Of a stretch of DNA of 21,562 bases, positions 1 through 7,706 are shown one piece after another (the stretch's first letter is position 1; the number at the start of each line of letters is the position of its first letter). Location: the NCBI GenBank assembly GCA_028278005.1, contig JANQFD010000077.1, forward strand, positions 1-21,562, in the 5' to 3' direction. This stretch comes from Chlorobium sp. (lineage in GTDB: Bacteria > Bacteroidota > Chlorobiia > Chlorobiales > Chlorobiaceae). The translations under genes and the position numbers were made by a program. The notes beneath the pieces were generated by a model. The model was not told the DNA's origin. It did no database searches and was given only the letters and a program-made list of their open reading frames with translations.

Positions 1-848
1 AGGAACATACCGATAAGGGCGGAAACAGCTGATATTGCAAAAAAGATCAGCGAAAGCGCTACACCTGCGTTAGGATCGAGTTCGAGATATTGCAGTGAGT
101 AGAAAAAGGTTATTTCTCTTGCCCCCGCGCCTCCAACAGTGATCGGCAGCACCGTTGCAACTGTTGAAACGAGGAAGATTGCAAGATAATCAATATGGTT
201 TGACGGTACGGACAGGGCGAGGAGTATGAACCATGCGGAAACAGCCTGTGCTGCCTGGATCAGGATCGACTCACCGGCGGTAACGAGGAAAATCCTGTTG
301 AATTGTTTGTAAAGGAGCCTTGTGAGCATCCAGGAGAGCGGGTAACAGAGAACGATAACTCCGTAGACAACAGGTATGTACTCCCTGTGGATTTCAGCGA
401 AAGTGCTCGGCAGGAGGAAAAGAGCGGTTAAAAACACGAGGGCAAAAACACCGGCAACACGGTCCCAGAACACCGCATTGAAAACGTTAACCATTTTCAT
501 GCTGTGATTCTTTTTCAAAATGTAAATTTTGTATCCGTCTCCGCCGATACCTCCGGGTAAAAACATGTTATAGAACATTCCCAGGTAGTAAAGCTGCAGG
601 TTGTAGATTTCCTTCAGGCGGAGACCGATGGCCCTGAAAAACCGGTTCAGCCTGAGGGCATTCAGGATCTTTGAAATATTAAAAACCACAAATGCCAGAA
701 AAAGATAGAGAGGGTTTGCGGTTCTTATAATTTCCAGAAGCTTTTCCGTATCGGTTTTTACCAGGACTATATAGAGCGCGGTAAATGAAATAAGGAGCTG
801 AATGATTGTCCTGACAATCTTTTTCTTACTGATGCTCTTTTTTGTCAA
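1..848 (-). CDS. Flippase-like integral membrane protein, LPG-synthase TM/UPF0104 family (partial, 3' end outside window)
   Basis: This multi-spanning membrane protein resembles the membrane half of MprF (lysylphosphatidylglycerol synthase) and the AglD/UPF0104 family, whose members move or modify lipid-linked molecules across the cytoplasmic membrane. About 282 codons are visible and the frame is open to the window edge. A basic N-terminus (TKKSISKKK) is followed by a hydrophobic helix at about 12-30. The family motifs PGGIGGDGYK (about 98-107), WDR (about 128-130) and TVGGAGARE in the last third are present. The only plausible start is TTG at 848, because an in-frame stop lies just upstream and the first ATG is deep in the coding region. 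This start overlaps the end of the glycosyltransferase gene by 23 bases, which suggests translational coupling. It is the last visible gene of the PAP2/ArnT-like/GT2 operon. The substrate is unknown; a polyprenyl-phosphate sugar or phospholipid would fit the neighbours. Confidence 0.8.
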   Translation of the reverse strand, partial: MTKKSISKKKIVRTIIQLLISFTALYIVLVKTDTEKLLEIIRTANPLYLFLAFVVFNISKILNALRLNRFFRAIGLRLKEIYNLQLYYLGMFYNMFLPGGIGGDGYKIYILKKNHSMKMVNVFNAVFWDRVAGVFALVFLTALFLLPSTFAEIHREYIPVVYGVIVLCYPLSWMLTRLLYKQFNRIFLVTAGESILIQAAQAVSAWFILLALSVPSNHIDYLAIFLVSTVATVLPITVGGAGAREITFFYSLQYLELDPNAGVALSLIFFAISAVSALIGMF

Positions 849-1767
849 CGATTTCTCTTATGATGTAGGGTTTCTTGTTCTGGGATTCGTAGTAGGTTCT
901 CATGATGAATTCTGCGATGAATCCTGTTGTGATAAGCTGAATTCCGGTGAATGTAAGGATAACACCAAGCGTCAGCAGAGGTCGTCCCCCTATTTCCTGC
1001 CCGATAAGTTTGACAACCAGAAGGTAGAGATTGATTGCTATTCCCAGAAAAAAAGCAAGAAATCCAAGGGTGCCGAAAAGGTGCATCGGTTTCTGCCCGA
1101 ATTTCTGGAAAAAGACCATGAACAGAAGATCGCTCAGCACCTTGAAGGTTCTGCCGATGCCGTATTTGGAAACACCGTACTTCCTGCTGTGATGCCGGAC
1201 ATCCATTTCAGCCATGCGCGCGCCGTAGAGATGAACGAGAACCGGTATGAAACGATGGAGTTCTCCGTAAAGTCCCAGGTTCTTGGCAACATCTTTTTTG
1301 AATACTTTCAGGGTGCAGCCATAATCCCTGATGTGGACATCCGTCATGGTTCTGATCAGGGCGTTGGCTAATTTACTCGGGATTTTTCGTAAAAACATGC
1401 CGTCTTTTCTGCCGGCTCTCCTTCCTGCAACGACATCCAGATCGTTTTCAACCAGGTGATCTATCATGGAAGGAATGTCTGAAGGATCATTCTGCAGGTC
1501 GCCGTCCATCGTTGCGATCAGTTCTCCGGATGCATGATCGATGCCTGCGGCAAGAGCTGTGGTCTGCCCGTAATTCTTGTTGAAAATCAGCAGTTTCAGA
1601 TTTGTCGGGGCAAGCTTTTTGACTGCATCGACAGTTCCGTCCGTCGAACCGTCGTCGACGAGAATTACCTCGTGCTCAATGCCGGACAGTGCATCTTCGA
1701 GCGCTGCGAAAAGCGGCTTGATGTTTTGCTCCTCGTTCATCAAAGGTATGACAACCGATAGCCTCAT
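826..1767 (-). CDS. Polyprenyl-phosphate glycosyltransferase, GT2 family (DPM1/ArnC/GtrB-like)
   Basis: This membrane-anchored family 2 glycosyltransferase of 313 residues probably transfers a sugar from a nucleotide donor to undecaprenyl (polyprenyl) phosphate on the cytoplasmic face. The GT-A domain spans about residues 1-200. It has VVIPLMNEEQN at 5-15, DDGSTDGT at 38-45 for nucleotide binding, and the DxD-type metal motif DGDLQNDP at 88-95. The segment RKYGVSKYGIGRTFKV at about 195-210 is typical of ArnC/GtrB-type enzymes. Two C-terminal membrane helices lie at about 229-253 and 265-289, the usual layout for this subfamily. The ATG at 1767 lies 11 bases after the stop of the ArnT-like gene. 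That gene is the expected user of a polyprenyl-phosphate sugar, so the pair probably works as donor maker and donor user. The sugar cannot be told from sequence alone. Confidence 0.9.
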   Translation of the reverse strand: MRLSVVIPLMNEEQNIKPLFAALEDALSGIEHEVILVDDGSTDGTVDAVKKLAPTNLKLLIFNKNYGQTTALAAGIDHASGELIATMDGDLQNDPSDIPSMIDHLVENDLDVVAGRRAGRKDGMFLRKIPSKLANALIRTMTDVHIRDYGCTLKVFKKDVAKNLGLYGELHRFIPVLVHLYGARMAEMDVRHHSRKYGVSKYGIGRTFKVLSDLLFMVFFQKFGQKPMHLFGTLGFLAFFLGIAINLYLLVVKLIGQEIGGRPLLTLGVILTFTGIQLITTGFIAEFIMRTYYESQNKKPYIIREIVDKKEHQ

Positions 1768-1778
1768 AAATCAACGGT

Positions 1779-3326
1779 TTACTGTCGAAGCTTTGCTAAA
1801 ACAATGCCGTTCTTACGGTAAAGGACGACTGTATCCGTAAGCCTTTCGAGGTATTTGACACTTGTCAGCACGATGTCTCCGGGTTCCGGTGTTCGCTTTT
1901 CAACCAAAGTTCCCGAATATAATAAAAAAGAGGGGTAATTGACTTTCCACATGACAATTTTATAGCCGTGTTGACGGGTGATCAGTGCGGCCTCTTTTAC
2001 CGGTTCCTGCAAGAGTTTTCCTGCCAGGGGCATGATATGGAAATTTATGGTCAGGCAGAAAAGGGTGCCGTAGATGATAAAGCGTTTGAGGGGTGAGAGG
2101 AAGGGGATGAGGCTCACAACAACTATTGCTCCTGCACAGGCGCCAAGCAGGAAAGTATGGCGGCTTGCAGCCATGAGTTCAGCTGCACTTTCAAGAACGG
2201 TCCTGATATACAGGTCTTGGGTGATGCCGGTTGCATAAGGCAGGAAAAAAGGAACCGAAGCAAGCAGGAGAAGCACGGCTGCGGGCCACAGGGCAATCAT
2301 GAAATGTTGTTTGACGTGTTGAAACGCCTGTGCAGCCAGAATGAAAAGAGGGGTATAGCCGTAGATGATATAGTGCGGGAGCTTTGTGCCGGAGAGTGAA
2401 AAAAAGATAAATACAAATCCGAACCAGATCAGCAGAAACACGTTCAAAGGGTCTGTGATCAGATTTCTGATCTTGCGGAAAACCGGAATCAGCAATGCGG
2501 TTGAAGGGGAAAGGCCAAGTAGCAATACCGGAAAATAGTACCAAAGGGAGCCACCATGTTTTTCGAGCGGTGTGCTGAGTCTCGATATGTTGTGTTTGAA
2601 GAAAAAGCCCTCTATAAAAGCCATGCCCTGATCAAGATATTCAAGTGTATACCATGGTAGAACAATCAGGAGAAACAGGGTTATTCCTGCCGGATTAAAA
2701 ATTGCTTTCAGCCATGTCCGAATTTCACGCAGGTACAAGGAAAAAATAAACGATACGGCAAAGGGTATCAGTATGGCTACCGGTCCTTTTGTCAGGGTGC
2801 CAAAACCTATTGCCGTGAAGGACGCAAGGATATAGATCTTCCGGCGTTCCTTGTAGTAAAGAAATACTGCGAACATGCTCACGGCAAGCATGAAGTTGAG
2901 CAGTGCATCGGCAATTGCGGCTTTGCCGATAATGGTGACCTGCAGGGTGAGCATCATGGTTGCAGTGCTGATGAACGCGGTTCGAGTGTCCGCTATTCTG
3001 CGGGAAAAGAGATACAATGCGGCGGCCCATCCCGTAGAGGACAGAGCGGAAGGAAGGCGCAAGGCGAATTCATTCAACCCGAAAAGTTTAACGCTCAATG
3101 CCTGGAACCAGTAAATCAGAATGGGTTTGTCGAATCTGGGTTTACCGTTAAGATATGTGGTAAGGTAATTTCCGCTTGCCAGCATTTCACGGGTTGCTTC
3201 GCTGAAAGCGCCTTCATCGACATCAAAAAGGGGAACTGAACCTATGCCGGCAAAAAAACTGATGACACACAAGACGCCGAGTATGAGAATATTCTGTCCC
3301 TGGGGCATGTCAGTTTGATTTCTCAT
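1779..3326 (-). CDS. ArnT/GT83-like glycosyltransferase, lipid-linked sugar to envelope acceptor
   Basis: This large polytopic membrane protein of about 515 residues belongs to the ArnT/PMT (GT83/GT39) superfamily. These enzymes take a sugar from a polyprenyl-phosphate carrier and attach it to lipid A or another acceptor on the outer face of the inner membrane. The catalytic first loop after helix 1 holds FDVDEGAFSEATREML (about 34-49), including the Asp-Glu pair expected of the family, and KPRFDKPILIYWFQ follows (about 62-75). About ten hydrophobic helices follow, then a soluble C-terminal portion. I chose the ATG at 3326, which has AAAGGA just upstream and overlaps the end of the PAP2 gene. 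ATG 3308 is a close alternative, and the longest frame would begin at 3401 inside the PAP2 gene with no ArnT-like residues. The acceptor may be lipid A or a surface glycan. The name arnT is not used because the aminoarabinose pathway is not visible. Confidence 0.88.
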   Translation of the reverse strand: MRNQTDMPQGQNILILGVLCVISFFAGIGSVPLFDVDEGAFSEATREMLASGNYLTTYLNGKPRFDKPILIYWFQALSVKLFGLNEFALRLPSALSSTGWAAALYLFSRRIADTRTAFISTATMMLTLQVTIIGKAAIADALLNFMLAVSMFAVFLYYKERRKIYILASFTAIGFGTLTKGPVAILIPFAVSFIFSLYLREIRTWLKAIFNPAGITLFLLIVLPWYTLEYLDQGMAFIEGFFFKHNISRLSTPLEKHGGSLWYYFPVLLLGLSPSTALLIPVFRKIRNLITDPLNVFLLIWFGFVFIFFSLSGTKLPHYIIYGYTPLFILAAQAFQHVKQHFMIALWPAAVLLLLASVPFFLPYATGITQDLYIRTVLESAAELMAASRHTFLLGACAGAIVVVSLIPFLSPLKRFIIYGTLFCLTINFHIMPLAGKLLQEPVKEAALITRQHGYKIVMWKVNYPSFLLYSGTLVEKRTPEPGDIVLTSVKYLERLTDTVVLYRKNGIVLAKLRQ

Positions 3327-3924
3327 GCATCCTTTGTTTGAAGAGCAGCTGATAAAGCAGGAGTGTTGTTGCCGCTCCGAGGTATGAGCCGGCAAGGACA
3401 TCGCTGAGATAGTGCTGTGTCAGGATTATACGGCTTGCGGCTATAGCGATTCCCGCCATATAGAGAATGATCTTGTAACGCGGAAAAATAAGGGCCAGAG
3501 CAGATGCTGCACCCAATGCTGTTGCAGAGTGCCCCGAAGGGAAAGATAACCAGGCGTACTCGATATGAAAAAAGTCGAACCCGTAGATCTGATCATGGAT
3601 ATAGAGACGAGGGCGTGCTCTTCCAAGGATGCTTTTGAGAATATTTGCTGCAATGCCGGAAAGCGCGACCGACGAGGTAAGCAGTAAACCGCCTGAAGCA
3701 TTGAGAGAGTTTTTATTTCTGTAAAAAAGCCACAGGAGTATTCCTCCGAAAAGGTACCATTGTGATTCTCCCAGCCTTGTTATATGTTTGAAGGTCTGAT
3801 AAAGTGCGCTGTCCTTGAATTCAAGGAAAAAATCCGTAAGGGGCCGGTCAATCCAGAAGTATCCTGCAACACAGGAGAGAGAGAGAACGGTGAGCCCGGT
3901 TATGGTGACGACGTTTTTTTGCAT
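3310..3924 (-). CDS. PAP2-family membrane phosphatase
   Basis: This integral membrane phosphatase of the PAP2 (type 2 phosphatidic acid phosphatase) superfamily has about 204 residues. The three signature motifs are all intact: K-x6-RP as KSILGRARP, PSGH as SFPSGHSAT, and SR-x5-H-x3-D as SRIILTQHYLSDV. Family members hydrolyse undecaprenyl pyrophosphate, phosphatidylglycerophosphate or lipid A phosphates on the periplasmic side. It heads an operon whose next genes build and use polyprenyl-linked sugars, so carrier recycling or lipid A dephosphorylation are the likely roles. The ATG at 3924 is preferred. An in-frame TTG at 3939 would add five residues. The 3' end overlaps the ArnT-like gene by 17 bases. 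Confidence 0.88.
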   Translation of the reverse strand: MQKNVVTITGLTVLSLSCVAGYFWIDRPLTDFFLEFKDSALYQTFKHITRLGESQWYLFGGILLWLFYRNKNSLNASGGLLLTSSVALSGIAANILKSILGRARPRLYIHDQIYGFDFFHIEYAWLSFPSGHSATALGAASALALIFPRYKIILYMAGIAIAASRIILTQHYLSDVLAGSYLGAATTLLLYQLLFKQRMHEKSN

Positions 3925-3966
3925 GACCAAATTAAGCAAAAAGTGCCGGATTCTGCCAAACCGTTC

Positions 3967-3995
3967 TTTTTATGCGTTACCTGTGATTCTGTCAG
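3967..3995 (-). promoter_or_regulatory. Candidate sigma70-type promoter for the PAP2/ArnT-like/GT2 operon
   Basis: On the minus strand, CTGACA (3995-3990) and TAAAAA (3972-3967) are separated by exactly 17 bases. They match the -35 consensus at 5 of 6 positions and the -10 consensus at 4 of 6. Transcription would begin near 3960, giving a leader of about 36 bases to the ATG at 3924. This is a pattern match only. Confidence 0.35.
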
Positions 3996-4109
3996 TAGTC
4001 CCGAACATCGACGGGGTCGCATTGTCCTGAAGTTTGCAAGAAAAGGGATGATGTTTCGGAAGAGAGCGGTAAACTCATATATTGAAGCTTTTTATGCGGT
4101 CTTTTGTTT

Positions 4110-4379
4110 AACCTAAATTGAGCGTTTCAACAAATGCTCCATAATAGTAAGTTTATTAATTTTATTAATAACAATCTCTTAAACTGTTTTTGTATTGAAA
4201 TTATCCCTCGCCTTTTAGGTATGCATGAAAACTGATGTAGAGCCGCATCTGTTGAAACCCTTCGGGATTGTCGATCACACCGGATCTGCTTCGTTACAGG
4301 GAACTTGCGGTAGATCACTACAGCGGTATTCCCTGTGCCTCACATCTCCGGCATGCTCGACAATCGCTCAATTTAGGTT
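4110..4379. repeat. Nested inverted-repeat element folding into a three-way junction (structured RNA or MITE-like)
   Basis: This 270-base stretch has no convincing reading frame but strong, interlocking inverted repeats. The outer stem pairs 4110-4123 with 4366-4379 (AACCTAAATTGAGC with its exact complement). Stem II starts on the next base, pairing 4124-4137 with 4245-4258 with one mismatch in 14. Stem III pairs 4266-4274 with 4357-4365 without mismatch. It continues inward as 4280-4284/4347-4351 and 4296-4303/4329-4336, ending in a GTAG/CTAC hairpin with an ATCA loop at 4310-4321. The stems abut, so the whole forms a Y-shaped three-way junction. TTA trinucleotides flank the outer repeats (4108-4110 and 4379-4381), which could be a 3-bp target duplication of a transposon-derived element. 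No T-run follows either end, so it is not an ordinary terminator. It lies between two divergent genes, 79 bases before purU. Confidence 0.65.
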
Positions 4380-4457
4380 TAAAACATCACGCGCGCTCTA
4401 TCGCACATGCCCGGTAACGCTATCCTGTAAAAGGGCTTCATTGAATTTTTTCCTGTA

Positions 4458-5327
4458 TTGATTGTGAACCAGATATCTCCAACTGCTATTCTTCTGCTGT
4501 CCTGTCCGGATCGCATAGGGCTTGTTTCGCGGATTGCTCATTTTATTTTCGAACGGGGAGGCAATATTCTTGACCTCGACGAACATGTCGATCCTGAATC
4601 GGGCATGTTTTTTATGAGGGTATCATGGAGCATGGACGGTTTTTCCATCTCCGCTGCCGAACTTGAAGATGCATTCAGACCGCTTGCCAGGGAATTTCGG
4701 GCTGACTGGAAAATCCGTTTCAGGTCGGAAAAACCACGTGTGGCCCTTTTTGTATCGAAATATGAGCACTGTCTGCAGGAAATATTATGGCGGCACAAAA
4801 CCGGAGAGTTTGCAATGGACGTCCCGCTTATACTCTCCAATCATCAGGATATGGAAGTGCTCGCTGAGCAGCATGGTATTCCTTATCATGTTTTTCCGAT
4901 AACCCCTGAAAACAAACTGGAGCAGGAAACAAAAGAGCTTGAGCTGCTGAAGGAAAACCGGATCGATACCATTGTACTCGCACGCTATATGCAGGTTCTT
5001 TCACGGCAATTCGTCGATGCCTATCCCAACAGAATCATTAACATTCACCATTCGTTTCTCCCGGCTTTTTCAGGCGGTAATCCATACAGGCAGGCTTTTC
5101 ATAGAGGGGTAAAGATAATAGGGGCTACAAGCCACTATGTGACCAGCGAGCTTGACGAAGGTCCTATTATCGAGCAGGATATCATTCGGATTTCACACAA
5201 GGATACATTGCATGATCTTGTAAGAAAAGGACGGGATCTCGAACGTCTCGTTCTTATGCGTGCATTGTCATCTCATATAGAGCACCGGGTGCTTGTCAAC
5301 GGGCGAAAGACCATAGTTTTTATCTGA
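4458..5327 (+). CDS. purU: Formyltetrahydrofolate deformylase
   Basis: PurU hydrolyses 10-formyltetrahydrofolate to tetrahydrofolate and formate in the cytoplasm. It balances the folate one-carbon pool and supplies formate for formate-dependent purine synthesis where PurT exists. The 289-residue product matches the family length. An N-terminal ACT domain (about 9-85, opening AILLLSCPDRIGLVSRIA) precedes a formyltransferase-fold domain (about 93-280). The catalytic triad of the GART fold is visible as N195 and H197 in INIHHSFLP and D233 in LDEGP; the His-to-Asp spacing of 36 is that of the family. The start is uncertain: TTG at 4458 or GTG at 4464, neither with a strong ribosome binding site. 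It is one of only two plus-strand genes, and the structured element at 4110-4379 lies just upstream. Confidence 0.93.
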   Translation: MIVNQISPTAILLLSCPDRIGLVSRIAHFIFERGGNILDLDEHVDPESGMFFMRVSWSMDGFSISAAELEDAFRPLAREFRADWKIRFRSEKPRVALFVSKYEHCLQEILWRHKTGEFAMDVPLILSNHQDMEVLAEQHGIPYHVFPITPENKLEQETKELELLKENRIDTIVLARYMQVLSRQFVDAYPNRIINIHHSFLPAFSGGNPYRQAFHRGVKIIGATSHYVTSELDEGPIIEQDIIRISHKDTLHDLVRKGRDLERLVLMRALSSHIEHRVLVNGRKTIVFI

Positions 5328-5410
5328 CAGTGTAGCCGGATCGCCGATATATGTCGAGTACCGTTAGCAGGAATAAATCTAATAAACACCAATAGAAAAG
5401 GAGAACGCGC

Positions 5411-5941
5411 ATGTTGAAGAAGCTGCTCGTATGTATCCCGCTGGTTCTTATGGGCTGTATCAGGGTTCCCGAAGGGGTGACGGTTATAGAAAAATTCGAG
5501 CTGGAACGGTATTTGGGTACCTGGTATGAAATTGCAAGAATCGAAAATTCCTTCGAGAAGGACTTTACCAGTGTTACGGCTACCTATACCCTTGATCAGG
5601 ATGGCACGGTTGCTGTACTGAACAGGGGGTATGACGCTGAAGAAGGAGTCTGGAAAGAGAGCCGCGGAAAAGCAAAATTTGTGGACGATCCTGCAAAAGG
5701 GGCGTTGAAAGTTTCTTTTTTCGGCCCGTTTTACTCCAGCTATAACATAATAGGTCTCGATCGGGAAGGTTATGAGTGGGCTATTGTGTGCGGTTACAAA
5801 AAATCGCTGTTCTGGATACTTGCGCGAAAGCCTGTCATGGAACCCGGTCTCTTGGAGGAACTTCTTGAAAAAGCCGATTCAATGGGATTCGAAACAGAGG
5901 GCCTTGTATTCAATACGCCTCCCGACAATGAGGATGCATGA
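5411..5941 (+). CDS. blc: Bacterial lipocalin, outer-membrane lipoprotein (Blc family)
   Basis: This 176-residue lipoprotein of the Blc/apolipoprotein D family has a short signal peptide ending in the lipobox LMGC (Cys16). Ile follows the Cys, so nothing marks it for inner-membrane retention and outer-membrane anchoring is likely. The lipocalin signature G-x-W is present as YLGTWYEIAR (G36, W38), and the C-terminal beta strand with the family Arg appears as FWILARKP. Family members bind fatty acids or lysophospholipids and are linked to membrane stress and repair. The ATG at 5411 has a good ribosome binding site (AAGGAG about 7 bases upstream), which is unusual in this window. It follows purU by 83 bases on the same strand and converges with cydC, whose end is 16 bases away. 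No clear terminator separates the two. Confidence 0.9.
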   Translation: MLKKLLVCIPLVLMGCIRVPEGVTVIEKFELERYLGTWYEIARIENSFEKDFTSVTATYTLDQDGTVAVLNRGYDAEEGVWKESRGKAKFVDDPAKGALKVSFFGPFYSSYNIIGLDREGYEWAIVCGYKKSLFWILARKPVMEPGLLEELLEKADSMGFETEGLVFNTPPDNEDA

Positions 5942-5957
5942 CATAGAGTTTTTTCCG

Positions 5958-7706
5958 TCAGGAACCGGTTATCAGTTCCGGCGGGGCATGCCGGTGCTGC
6001 AATGACCACATCGAGGCATACAGGCCTTTTTTCTGCATAAGCTGCTCGTGTGTGCCCTGTTCTCTGATGCTGCCGTGTTCAAGAACCAGTATTCGGTCAA
6101 ACAGGGACATGTTCCCCAGCCGATGGGTAATCACAACGAGCGTTTTTTCCTTTTTGTTTCGGCAAAGGGAAAGCATGCTTTGCATCACGCTTTTCTCGGT
6201 AAGCGTGTCGAGATTAGCTGTTGCTTCGTCAAGTATTATAACGGAAGCGTCTTGCAGGAACACCCGGGCTATAGCCATGCGTTGTCTCTCTCCGCCGCTC
6301 AGATTCATACCGTGTTGACCTGTCCACATATCGAGTTTGTCGGCAAACGGTTCGAGGCCGGCAAAATGCAGGGCACGCTTCAGCTCTTCGTCTGTAGCAT
6401 CCGGTTTTGCAAGCATGAGATTTTTTCTGATGGATTCTCCGAAGAGGTAGGTTTTCTGGCTGACAATGCTGATGTTCTTCCGGACGGTTTCGGCATCGAG
6501 ATGATCAAGTTTTTGATCCCCGATAGTTATGGTGCCTTCCGAAGGGGGCCAGAACTTGAGCAGAAGGTTCGAAATGGTTGACTTTCCGGCACCACTCGGG
6601 CCGACAATGGCTGTTTTTTCTCCTTCCCTGATGCTGAACGATACATCCGAGAGAGCGGGTATATGTGTTTCCGGATAGCTGAAAGAGATATTGCTGAAAC
6701 TGATTGAGTGGTTGTCAGGGTACTTCGCGGGATGATCCGGTATCGTGACGACTGGCTTTACGTCGACGATTTCAAAGAGTCTTTTACCGGCAGCCGCATT
6801 TGCTTCGAGGTGCTGGACGGCATCCGGCAGCGGCAGAAAGGCTTCAAATGATGCCATGACCGCGATTATTATCATTGCCGTATAGATCCCGTTGATGTTG
6901 CCTTGTTGTATCTCGGGAGCAAGCAACCACAAGATTGTGATGACGGCACCGCTCATCAGGAGTCCCGTCAAAGATTCGTGAGAACGTTGAATAAGGGCAT
7001 GCTTTCTCTGCAGTTCCAGCTCACGGAACTTTAACTCTTCAAGCTGTCCGATATGAGAACCAAGACGGTTGAAAAGCATCAGATCACTTATGCCCTGTAT
7101 GCAGTCAAGGGTTTTCGTCTGCAACTCGGCCTGCAATGCCGAGATTTTTGATGAAATTCCCCTGTTGAGATAGCCGGAAAGCAACGGTATGCCTGTACCG
7201 GCAATGACGTGAAAGCAAAGAAGGACAAACGCGAACGTAAGCGAAATATTACCCATCAGAACCCAGAGGAGTATGGAGATCATTATTGCTGTGACGGGTG
7301 GAGCAATGACCCGCGAATAGAAATTCTCGAGGGTATCGATGTCTCCGGTGATTCTCTGCAGAAGATCCCCGCTTTTGTAATGCAGAAGCCTTGCCGGTGC
7401 AAGCGGCTCGATGGATTCATAGAACCAGATGCGTAGTCTGGAAAGAATTTTAAAGGTGGTATTGTGAGAAACGAGCCTTTCAATATAGCGGAGTATGCCG
7501 CGGGCAAGACCGAAAAACCTTACACCTGCAATGCCGAGCTGCAGCTCATGAAATGACGGGTGGAGGGCAGCCTTGGCAAGAATGTAGGCCGAGGACACAA
7601 GCAGTCCGATTCCGCTGCCTATTGTGGTAAAGCCGAGTACGGCTGCAAGCAGCATCCACCACTGATAGGGACGTACAATCCGAAGAAGCCTCGCTATTTC
7701 TTTCAT
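5958..7706 (-). CDS. cydC: Heterodimeric ABC exporter subunit CydC (glutathione/cysteine export)
   Basis: With CydD this forms an ABC exporter which, in E. coli, moves glutathione and cysteine to the periplasm and is needed to assemble cytochrome bd oxidase; later work also links it to heme. The 582-residue protein has an N-terminal six-helix domain (about 1-310) with the CydC-typical segment RFFGLARGILRYIERLVSH at about 63-81. The nucleotide-binding domain (about 340-570) has Walker A GPSGAGKST, ABC signature LSGGERQR, Walker B VIILDEAT and the switch His in VVITHRLG. Its ATG overlaps the cydD stop as ATGA (7703-7706), a strong sign of coupled translation. cydAB are not in this window. Confidence 0.92.
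   Translation of the reverse strand: MKEIARLLRIVRPYQWWMLLAAVLGFTTIGSGIGLLVSSAYILAKAALHPSFHELQLGIAGVRFFGLARGILRYIERLVSHNTTFKILSRLRIWFYESIEPLAPARLLHYKSGDLLQRITGDIDTLENFYSRVIAPPVTAIMISILLWVLMGNISLTFAFVLLCFHVIAGTGIPLLSGYLNRGISSKISALQAELQTKTLDCIQGISDLMLFNRLGSHIGQLEELKFRELELQRKHALIQRSHESLTGLLMSGAVITILWLLAPEIQQGNINGIYTAMIIIAVMASFEAFLPLPDAVQHLEANAAAGKRLFEIVDVKPVVTIPDHPAKYPDNHSISFSNISFSYPETHIPALSDVSFSIREGEKTAIVGPSGAGKSTISNLLLKFWPPSEGTITIGDQKLDHLDAETVRKNISIVSQKTYLFGESIRKNLMLAKPDATDEELKRALHFAGLEPFADKLDMWTGQHGMNLSGGERQRMAIARVFLQDASVIILDEATANLDTLTEKSVMQSMLSLCRNKKEKTLVVITHRLGNMSLFDRILVLEHGSIREQGTHEQLMQKKGLYASMWSLQHRHAPPELITGS

Larger units (their letters stand above)
3925..4457. other. Long intergenic region between divergent PAP2 and purU genes
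   Basis: This stretch has no gene I can support. Short frames here lack family resemblance and good start signals. It holds the candidate PAP2 promoter at 3967-3995 and the structured element at 4110-4379. The remaining parts, 3996-4109 and 4380-4457, show nothing recognisable. 4380-4457 must carry the purU start signals unless its leader includes the structured element. Confidence 0.6.

Noticed and set aside
802..1371. Plus-strand frame of 189 residues opposite the GT2 glycosyltransferase
   Set aside because: It is antisense to a clear glycosyltransferase with intact motifs, and its own product resembles no family; a codon-bias shadow.
4110..4379. SRP RNA, 6S RNA or tmRNA identity for the structured element
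   Set aside because: The size would allow SRP or 6S RNA, but the SRP GGAAG-type apical motif is missing, there is no CCA-type tRNA-like end, and the three-way junction is unlike the single long 6S hairpin.
5961..5979. Hairpin GGAAC/GTTCC between the lipocalin and cydC genes as a terminator
   Set aside because: The stem is only five pairs, lies inside the cydC coding end, and no T-run follows on either strand.
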